Assembly (NCBI GenBank): GCA_024709685.1
Contig: JANJWF010000188.1
Location: 1-32,745, forward strand
Source of the DNA: Thiobacillus sp.
GTDB taxonomy: Bacteria > Pseudomonadota > Gammaproteobacteria > Burkholderiales > Thiobacillaceae
Length of the DNA: 32,745 nt
Reading direction: 5' to 3'
Numbering within the stretch: position 1 is the stretch's first letter; each line of letters begins with the position of its first letter. The notes beneath the pieces were generated by a model that ran no database searches, was not told the origin of the DNA, and was given only the letters and a program-made list of their open reading frames with translations. Below, in pieces: positions 27,659-32,745 of the stretch. The translations under genes were made by a program, and so were the position numbers.

Positions 27659-29092
27659 CTACAGCCAGTATTCAACGAACCGCGCCCCCCACTCCTTCAA
27701 CCGGAACAGCAGTGACCGGTGTTTCCAGCGATCGAGATCGATGGCGTCGGACTCCGCCAGGTCCTTGGCGAACATGGCATCCATCTGCCGCGAAAAATCG
27801 TGGCCCAGGATCACCGCATTGAGTTCGTCGTTGTGCAGGAAGCTGCGCCAGTCCAGATTGGTCGAACCGATGGTCGACCAGACGCCGTCGATGGAAGCGG
27901 TCTTGGAGTGCATCACCGCGCCCCGTCGTTCGTAGATCTTCACCCCCGCGCGCAGCAGCTTCGAATAATGCGAGCGCCCGGCGTGGAACACCGCCCAGGA
28001 ATCGGTACGGCTCGGCAAAATCAGCTTCACATCGACGCCGCGCTGCGCCGTACCAATGAGCGCCTCGAGCAATTGCGGATCCGGCGCAAAATAGGCGTTG
28101 GTGAGATATACGCGCTGTTCGGCGTGGTCGATTGCCGAAAGCAGCGTGAGATAGATCAGGCTGTGAGGCTCGTCGTAGGCGCTGCCAATGGCGCGCACGA
28201 TCTCGTCACCCTGCCTGACGAGTTTGGGGAAGTAGTTTTTTTCGGCCAGCGGCGGTCCCTTTTGCTTGCGCCAGGTGTCCAGGAACAGCTTCTGGAATTC
28301 CGCCACCACCGGCCCCTCGATCTGCAGGTGGGTATCGCGCCAGCCCGTGGTCTTCGCATTCTCATCCCGGCCGGATCCGGAGGATGGCCTGCTGGAATAC
28401 GTATTGCTGATATTGATGCCGCCGACGAACGCGACACGGCCGTCTACCAGCAGCAACTTGCGGTGGTCGCGGTTATTCAGCAGCCATTCCTTTTTATTCC
28501 CGGCCAGCGGATTGATCGGATTGAATTCGAGGACCCGGATGCCCCCAGCACTCAGGCGACCAAAGAATTCCTTGGGCGTATTCAGGCAGCCGACGCTGTC
28601 GTAGACCAGATTGACCTGCACGCCCGCGGCCTGTCTTTCCAGCAGCAGATCGGCGAACTTCCGGCCGATGTCGTCGTCTTCGAAGATGTAGGTTTCAAGA
28701 TTGATGTGGTCCTTGGCGGCGCGGATGGCTGCGAACATGGCCTGATAGGTCGCCGGACCGTCCTGCAGCAGGGCCAGCTTGTTGCCCAGCACCAGCGGGC
28801 TGTCGCTGTTGATCGCCTGCTCGACGGCCAGGTGCTTCTGCAGGATGTCGGTATCGCCGGCGTTGCTCTCGAGTTTCTCGATGATGGCAGCACTCCTGCC
28901 TGGCGAAACGGGACCGCGCGCGCCTTCGAATTCCACCTGCTGGATGCGGGGCGTTTCCATTACGGTCGCGGCGTCGGGGAGGCTTGCGCATCCAGTGCAC
29001 AGCAGACTGCATGTGACCACCGCGATGGGTAGTGCTGACGCAATCGAGCGGCGCGGTCCTGCCATTCTTGCCGGACAAAACCACTTCCGCAT
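27659..29092 (-). CDS. Phospholipase D/cardiolipin synthase-like lipoprotein
   Basis: The 477-residue protein has two HxKxxxxD motifs of the phospholipase D superfamily: HRKLLLVDG (His210, Lys212, Asp217) with VAFVGGINIS behind it, and HSKTASIDG (His395, Lys397, Asp402) with STIGSTNLDWRS. The layout, including LETYIFEDDDIGRKFADLL, resembles bacterial ClsA/ClsB cardiolipin synthases, which join two phosphatidylglycerols. Instead of N-terminal membrane helices, it has a signal peptide ending in LLCTGC, a lipobox-like site with Cys35, so it would be a lipid-anchored periplasmic protein. The start at ATG 29092 has a G-rich site upstream; ATG 29065 is a reasonable alternative. Cardiolipin synthesis is likely, but a periplasmic phospholipase is possible. 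Confidence 0.85.
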   Translation of the reverse strand: MRKWFCPARMAGPRRSIASALPIAVVTCSLLCTGCASLPDAATVMETPRIQQVEFEGARGPVSPGRSAAIIEKLESNAGDTDILQKHLAVEQAINSDSPLVLGNKLALLQDGPATYQAMFAAIRAAKDHINLETYIFEDDDIGRKFADLLLERQAAGVQVNLVYDSVGCLNTPKEFFGRLSAGGIRVLEFNPINPLAGNKKEWLLNNRDHRKLLLVDGRVAFVGGINISNTYSSRPSSGSGRDENAKTTGWRDTHLQIEGPVVAEFQKLFLDTWRKQKGPPLAEKNYFPKLVRQGDEIVRAIGSAYDEPHSLIYLTLLSAIDHAEQRVYLTNAYFAPDPQLLEALIGTAQRGVDVKLILPSRTDSWAVFHAGRSHYSKLLRAGVKIYERRGAVMHSKTASIDGVWSTIGSTNLDWRSFLHNDELNAVILGHDFSRQMDAMFAKDLAESDAIDLDRWKHRSLLFRLKEWGARFVEYWL

Positions 29093-29317
29093 ACCCACCC
29101 CCCGATAGCTTGACCTGCTGGATTTCACCGAGTCCGCATCCGGCCCGCCATGGCTGGCCGCCGGCGGCCTGCTCTGCAATAGCAGGGATTCACCCGGACC
29201 CATGGGCACGACACGGCCATTTCAGCCGGCATCCGTCCGGGGACCGCCTGCCAGAAATTTCACCGTTCCAGGCATGCCAGTCTGGCAGATCCGGCTGGCG
29301 AGATTTACGGGCCAGCC

Positions 29318-29593
29318 TCAACTGCGCAGCCTGCGCCCGACCCGCCATGCCAGCCAGCCACGCTGCAGCCATTTGCCGGCACGCCGGGGGCGCAAGGCGG
29401 CGAGCAGAAGTGCGGCGCCCGCTATCAGGGCAGGGTGGCGCCCGATATACCGAACCGCCGCCACGCCCTGGTCGACCCGCGCCAGGCGCGCACGCCACGG
29501 CACCAGGTTGTAGGCAAGCGCGGTTCGCTCGGCCGCAGCCTGCGCCACCAACTGGTGGCGACGTTCGGCGAGCTGGGCCGGGTTCCGCTTCAT
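29318..29593 (-). CDS. yqjK: YqjK-like protein
   Basis: This is a 91-residue protein beginning MKRNPAQLAERRHQLVAQAA, with a basic helical N-terminal half, a hydrophobic stretch at HPALIAGAALLLAALRP and a very basic tail. This is the pattern of the YqjK family encoded behind yqjD and yqjE in many proteobacteria; its function is unknown. The ATG overlaps the yqjE stop as ATGA, so translation is probably coupled. The assignment depends partly on this conserved gene order. Confidence 0.82.
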   Translation of the reverse strand: MKRNPAQLAERRHQLVAQAAAERTALAYNLVPWRARLARVDQGVAAVRYIGRHPALIAGAALLLAALRPRRAGKWLQRGWLAWRVGRRLRS

Positions 29594-29982
29594 GATTCAG
29601 GGGTCAGCTGCTGCCGGTCTTTGGACAGTTCGGCCAGGCTCGCGTCGAACAGCCTTGGGCTGCTTCGGGCCTTGTGCATGGCAAGCCAAATCAGGCCGGC
29701 GCCGGCAGCCAGGAAAAAAGCCATCAAGCCGCCCAGCGCCGCCAGCCGATGTGTGTCCCAGAACGCCACTGCGATCAGGATCGCCAGCAGCAGGACGCCC
29801 ACGCCGAGGCAAAACAGGGCAACCAGCCCCAACACCAGAAGCGTGGTGAAGTGTGCGCGCGCTTCGGCAACGTCGTTGGAAAGCAGCTCGAGTCGGGTAT
29901 GAACGATACCGATCAAACCGCTTGTCAGCGTTTTCAGGGATTCAAACAATCCCCCCGCTGAGGCGGGAGATTTCTCTGCCAT
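29590..29982 (-). CDS. yqjE: YqjE/holin-X family membrane protein
   Basis: This 130-residue protein has an N-terminal amphipathic part (GLFESLKTLTSGLIGIVHTRLEL), two close membrane helices (LLVLGLVALFCLGVGVLLL and LAALGGLMAFFLAAGAGLIWL) and a charged C-terminal tail. This matches the YqjE/actinobacterial holin-X family, which despite the name is mostly found in ordinary chromosomal envelope-stress operons. It sits 6 nt after the yqjD stop and overlaps yqjK by 4 nt. In E. coli the neighbouring YqjD associates with ribosomes at the membrane; YqjE itself has no settled role. Confidence 0.87.
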   Translation of the reverse strand: MAEKSPASAGGLFESLKTLTSGLIGIVHTRLELLSNDVAEARAHFTTLLVLGLVALFCLGVGVLLLAILIAVAFWDTHRLAALGGLMAFFLAAGAGLIWLAMHKARSSPRLFDASLAELSKDRQQLTPES

Positions 29983-29988
29983 CCCGGA

Positions 29989-30324
29989 TTAGCGCCGTCC
30001 GATCAGCAGGCCGATCACCACGCCGACGCTTGCAGCGATGCCGATGGCCTGCCATGGATGACCGTGGACGTATTCATCCGTTGCCTTGGCGGCGGCCTTG
30101 GTCCTGGCGACCAGAGCCGCCTCGGCCTCGCTCATTTTTGCCTTGACCGAAGCGAGGGATTCCTCCGCCCTGGCACGCGCTGCCGCCACCGCCTCGCCGC
30201 CATGACCTGCAGTCGCCTTCAGCAAGGCTTCCGCATCGGCCACCACGACCTTGAAATCATGGACCAACTGCTCTTTCGTCACCTCGGACGGGTCTGTTTC
30301 GGCAGACAGGTTTCTCGTGCTCAT
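29989..30324 (-). CDS. yqjD: YqjD/ElaB family membrane-anchored protein (DUF883)
   Basis: The 111-residue product has a long alanine- and charge-rich helix (QLVHDFKVVVADAEALLKAT, then AARARAEESLASVKAKMSEAEAA), the family's GHPWQAIGIAASVG turn, and a C-terminal membrane helix ending in GLLIGRR. That is the DUF883 layout: tail-anchored inner-membrane proteins which in E. coli (YqjD, ElaB) are stationary-phase induced and bind ribosomes through the N-terminal part. ATG 30324 has AAGGA 8 nt upstream and is preferred over the in-frame ATG at 30342. It heads the yqjD-yqjE-yqjK operon. The first copy of the duplicated block lies 36-150 bp upstream and may include its promoter. Confidence 0.92.
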   Translation of the reverse strand: MSTRNLSAETDPSEVTKEQLVHDFKVVVADAEALLKATAGHGGEAVAAARARAEESLASVKAKMSEAEAALVARTKAAAKATDEYVHGHPWQAIGIAASVGVVIGLLIGRR

Positions 30325-30359
30325 GGATATTTTCCTTTTCATTTATTAATGAACCAAAA

Positions 30360-30474
30360 GTCGACGTTCCGGTTGCCCAACGGACCCGGATCACGTGCAG
30401 TCCAAGTACCCTTTCAAGAAAACCTCACCTTGAAATACAACCTTAGACACTCCCAAACCCATTGCAATGATCGC
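30360..30474. repeat. Duplicated block, copy 1 (upstream of yqjD)
   Basis: These 115 bp match 32245-32359 in the same orientation. The first 17 bp (GTCGACGTTCCGGTTGC) are identical, as are the segments GTGCAGTCCAA, AAAACCTCACCTT, TTAGACACT and GCAATGATCGC; by eye about four fifths of positions agree, with a couple of 1-2 nt indels. Copy 1 lies between the end of the cytochrome c gene and yqjD. I do not recognise it as a known element. Confidence 0.85.
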
Positions 30475-30555
30475 GATGCCTGTACACGGACGAGCCGGGG
30501 GCCGCCTCACGTTGATTTTGTCATTTGGAAAACAGCCTCGCAGGTCGAGTCGGCT

Positions 30556-30963
30556 TCAATGATTGCGGCACTCGGCAGAATTGCCTGCCTGCTCGATATA
30601 GGCGATCAGGTCGGCGCGTTCCTGCCTGTCTTTGACGCCCGCATAACCCATTGTCGTTCCAGGGACGGTTTTCATCGGATCGGCCAGAAAACGATCCAGG
30701 GTTTTTCTGTCCCAGACCCAATTCACCCGCTTCATCGCGTCCGAGTACTCAAATCCCGGCACGCTGCCTGCGCGCCGTCCCAACAGTCCACAATGTTTGG
30801 GGCCGGTCCGGTTATAGGCGAGCGCGTGGCAGGCGAGGCAGCGAGCATAGACCGCTTCGCCTGCTTGCGGGTCACCAACGGGCAGGCGTGTTTCAGCCGT
30901 CACCCCACCGGCTGCGGCAAGCGCCAGACCAAGAAACGCTTGCGTCAGTCCCGGCAGCTTCAC
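30556..30963 (-). CDS. Periplasmic class I c-type cytochrome
   Basis: This is a 135-residue protein with a Sec signal peptide (cleavage about residue 23, after VTA) and a single haem site, CLACH at residues 42-46. The rest reads like a c2-type cytochrome: a GPKHCGLLGRRAGSVPGFEYS loop, WDRKTLDRFLADPMKTVPGT, and the axial methionine Met105 in GTTMGYAGVKD, then a C-terminal helix ADLIAYIEQA. It should be a soluble one-electron carrier in the periplasm. The start is GTG, overlapping the ferritin-like stop as GTGA, so the two proteins are probably made together. An additional cysteine (Cys58 in KHCGLLG) is unusual but need not matter. A short fragment of a second copy of this gene lies at 32374. 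Confidence 0.92.
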   Translation of the reverse strand: MKLPGLTQAFLGLALAAAGGVTAETRLPVGDPQAGEAVYARCLACHALAYNRTGPKHCGLLGRRAGSVPGFEYSDAMKRVNWVWDRKTLDRFLADPMKTVPGTTMGYAGVKDRQERADLIAYIEQAGNSAECRNH

Positions 30964-31550
30964 GACATGAACGCGGAAGGGACAGGCTCCTCGCCCAGCG
31001 CGTTGCGCAGGACGGCCCAGTGCATCGCTTCGTCGCCCAGAATGCTCGCGGCCGCCTGGGCGAGATCGCGGCTGTCCAAGACCGGCACCGCACCGAGATA
31101 GGCACTCACCGCACCTTTTTCCAGCATGGCGGCAAAACGCAGGACATCCGCCTGTGTCTTGAGCGTTTCCACCGGAAAGCCGTATTTTTCCTTTGCCGAC
31201 ACGGGTTTGCCGCCAAGCTTGACGATGGTTTTTGCCAGCAAATCGGCATGTTCCTTGTGGTGTCCCTGAAACGTCACCGCAAGATTGAGCACGGGCTTCT
31301 GCAACAACCCGCTTTCCGCACCGACCTGGTAGGCGGCGACCGCTTCCAGCTCGGCACCCAGTGCACTATTCAGTACGCGCACGTCGGAGGCGGAGGCGTC
31401 ATTCACCTTCGCTCGTGCCTCCCTTCCGGCGAGCAGGAAAATAGCCGCCCCCGACAGAAGGAGGGTGGATTTTCCAAGAAAGGAGCGACGCGTTTCGACG
31501 CCCTGGATTGTGGGGAGCGAGGTGTTGCGAACTTGAATACGGGTGTGCAT
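30960..31550 (-). CDS. Tat-exported ferritin-like (di-iron) protein
   Basis: This 196-residue protein has a twin-arginine signal (ETRRSFLGKSTLLL, Arg21-Arg22; cleavage about residue 47, after EARA) followed by a four-helix ferritin-like domain of the Ferritin_2 type. Candidate metal ligands are Glu67 or Glu69 in LGAELEAVAAYQ, Glu100/His101 in GHHKEHADLL, Glu144 in MLEKGAVSAY and the ExxH pair Glu174/His177 in GDEAMHWAVL. Tat export fits a protein that folds with its metal in the cytosol. An AAGGAG site lies 7 nt before ATG 31550, which I prefer over the in-frame ATG at 31568. Coupling with the cytochrome c gene (4-nt overlap) suggests an electron partner. The family includes desiccation- and stress-related proteins; the activity is unknown. 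Confidence 0.87.
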   Translation of the reverse strand: MHTRIQVRNTSLPTIQGVETRRSFLGKSTLLLSGAAIFLLAGREARAKVNDASASDVRVLNSALGAELEAVAAYQVGAESGLLQKPVLNLAVTFQGHHKEHADLLAKTIVKLGGKPVSAKEKYGFPVETLKTQADVLRFAAMLEKGAVSAYLGAVPVLDSRDLAQAAASILGDEAMHWAVLRNALGEEPVPSAFMS

Positions 31551-31679
31551 GGTGGTTCTCCTTTTCATCAGGGTGCCGCGAACAAAGCGGGTCCGACTGT
31601 CACAAAAATCGGAAAGCGTGCGGGATTTACCCGTTTCGTTCGTAGCCGGGTGAGCATACGAGCGAACCGGGCCAGCGAA

Positions 31680-32003
31680 TTAGAGCTTGTCACCCTCTCC
31701 CGTGTAGAACACGTCCCAGCCACCGCCGGTGCTGGGGGCGCCTGATGGCGCGCTCAGGGCGCCCTGGCTGGCGGCAGGAATCGGGTCGCCCTGCTTCATG
31801 TTGAAGGTATCCCAGCCCTTGGTCGCGCTGGCACCTGACGAGGTGCCCACGTAGTCCTTGCTGGCAACGGGGATCGGGTCGCCCTGTCCCATGTTGAACG
31901 TATCCCAGCCCTTGCCTGGGGCGGATATTGCGGCGGGGGCCAGCAGGATGCCGGCCAGGCCGACGAACCCGACGATGATGGTGGAAGTTTTGAAGGTGTT
32001 CAT
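31680..32003 (-). CDS. Small secreted GWDTF-repeat protein, function unknown
   Basis: This is a 107-residue protein with a Sec signal peptide (cleavage about residue 28, after AISA). Its mature part is built from three repeats: KGWDTFNMGQGDPIPVAS (31-48), KGWDTFNMKQGDPIPAAS (63-80) and a shortened GGWDVFYTGEGDKL at the C-terminus, joined by Ser/Gly/Ala-rich linkers. A CAGGAG site 7 nt upstream supports ATG 32003. I do not recognise the repeat from any named family. Conserved Trp, Asp, Phe and Gly-Asp positions in each unit suggest a small ligand- or surface-binding motif rather than a disordered linker. It lies 129 bp before the ferritin-like gene on the same strand and may share its expression. 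Confidence 0.8.
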   Translation of the reverse strand: MNTFKTSTIIVGFVGLAGILLAPAAISAPGKGWDTFNMGQGDPIPVASKDYVGTSSGASATKGWDTFNMKQGDPIPAASQGALSAPSGAPSTGGGWDVFYTGEGDKL

Positions 32004-32244
32004 GATTGACTCCTGAGAAGTGAAACGCGTCTCGCGAAACGGGTCGTCCGCACACCTGGCCACAGCCGTTCGTGAACGGATTCCCCACCGAACCTGTCTG
32101 TTCCGCTGCCGCCAATCAACACGGATGATTCGTGCTGAACAGTCAGGCAAAACCAGGCCTGCGAATTGGCCCCCGCCTACTCAATGCACCAGCGGGATAC
32201 GGTCGCAGCGCTCACCGGCAAATGAAAAGGCCTCGCCGTGATTG

Positions 32245-32359
32245 GTCGACGTTCCGGTTGCAACCGGACTCGGATCAAGTGCAGTCCAATCTGCCCTTCC
32301 AATAAAACCTCACCTTTAGATACCACTTTAGACACTGTCAAAATCAATGCAATGATCGC
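32245..32359. repeat. Duplicated block, copy 2 (upstream of the GWDTF gene)
   Basis: This is the second copy of the block at 30360-30474, in direct orientation. It contains the perfect 14-bp palindrome CCGGTTGCAACCGG (32254-32267), which in copy 1 is interrupted by two bases. On the minus strand it offers TTGACA followed 17 nt later by TAAAGG, a possible weak promoter pointing at the GWDTF gene about 300 nt away; copy 1 has lost the TTGACA match. Confidence 0.85.
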
Positions 32360-32373
32360 TTGTGCTGGCTTCG

Positions 32374-32409
32374 AATCCCGCCACGCTGCCTGCACGCCGT
32401 CCCAACAGT
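32374..32409 (-). pseudogene. Fragment of a cytochrome c gene copy
   Basis: These 36 bp match 30752-30787, inside the intact cytochrome c gene, with only two differences, and on the minus strand still encode LLGRRAGSVAGF in one frame. In the intact locus this segment lies about 280 bp from the duplicated block; here it lies about 15 bp from it, so the rest of the gene and the spacer have been deleted. It cannot encode a functional protein. Confidence 0.75.
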
Positions 32410-32745
32410 GTTCGGTCCGTCGTTGCATCATTAGATGACAGCAAAGAGCGCCACGTTTCCAAAATCGCCTGAGGGTTGCCCGACCCCGTCAGGTCGCTGG
32501 ATCAGGTCCGTACATGAGAGGTTCGCCACCGCCGCTGAATGGCGTGTCGGAGTAGTCTGTCGCAAGCAGCCGTTCGGCATGAATCCTTGCCGGTGGCTGT
32601 CAAGATCGCATGGCGGGCAGCGTCGGCGACAATCCGCTGCCACAACAGCCGACACGCCGATGGTTGACGAGGTTAGCCTCGGTGATCGCAACGGGTCGTA
32701 CCGATGTCCTTGCAAAGTTCCGCGCAACGACGAGGCTCGAAGGGG
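32410..32745. other. Right-hand end without a recognisable gene
   Basis: A 98-codon minus-strand open frame (32431-32727) begins MRGTLQGHRYDPLRSPR and has no ribosome-binding site, domain or composition that I recognise. The other frames carry stops. The tract may be decayed coding sequence next to the duplicated fragment, or the flank of a gene beyond the window edge. Confidence 0.35.

Noticed and set aside
30537-30550. CTCG/CGAG mini-hairpin after the cytochrome c gene as a terminator
   Set aside because: A 4-bp stem is too weak, although TTTT follows at some distance on the minus strand.
32177-32431. 84-codon minus-strand ORF across copy 2 of the duplicated block
   Set aside because: It reads through repeat sequence and the cytochrome c fragment out of its original frame, so it is not a real gene.

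Overview
The window is GC-rich DNA that reads like a chromosomal segment of a betaproteobacterium, perhaps a Nitrosomonadales or Hydrogenophilales (Thiobacillus-like) autotroph. This rests on protein style, gene content and densely overlapped operons; there is no rRNA or other marker gene to confirm it. I saw no tRNA, rRNA, CRISPR array or intact insertion sequence.

Region 1 (1-12117, all minus strand) is a glycogen operon read from right to left: pgi, glk, glgC, a GH57 glycosidase, malQ, glgB, glgA, glgP (cut by the window edge). Most junctions overlap (GTGA, 8 nt, TGATG, ATGA), which suggests translational coupling. Together the genes interconvert fructose-6-P, glucose-6-P and glucose (Pgi, Glk), make ADP-glucose (GlgC), polymerise and branch it (GlgA, GlgB), and remodel or break down the polymer (GlgP, MalQ, GH57). 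Phosphoglucomutase is not in the window. The only real break in the overlaps is a 145-bp gap before glgA, which holds an unusual inverted heptad-repeat element.

Region 2 (12377-15699) holds an LpxR-type lipid A deacylase homologue (-), a divergent MFS transporter (+) and two divergent small membrane-protein genes: a 45-aa DUF5670/lmo0937-like protein (-) and a 70-aa two-helix protein (+).

Region 3 (15984-24704, +) is one giant gene for a 2906-aa cyclic beta-1,2-glucan synthase of the NdvB/ChvB type, with GT84, glycoamylase-like and GH94 parts.

Region 4 (24891-32003) is a series of mostly small envelope and stress genes: a periplasmic BON-domain protein, a DUF5329 protein, a four-helix membrane protein, an L,D-transpeptidase behind a small Ser/Thr/Gln-rich secreted protein, a phospholipase D/cardiolipin-synthase-like lipoprotein, a yqjD-yqjE-yqjK operon, and a set made of a secreted GWDTF-repeat protein, a Tat-exported ferritin-like protein and a c-type cytochrome. 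This last set lies between two diverged direct copies of a ~115-bp block (30360 and 32245). The outer copy adjoins a 36-bp fragment of the cytochrome c gene, so the area records an old duplication with decay.

The least explained parts are the duplicated block and the small genes inside it, the heptad element at 2717-2839, an 11-bp direct repeat at exactly 22-bp spacing at 27344-27376, and the right-hand end (32410-32745), where I see no convincing gene.
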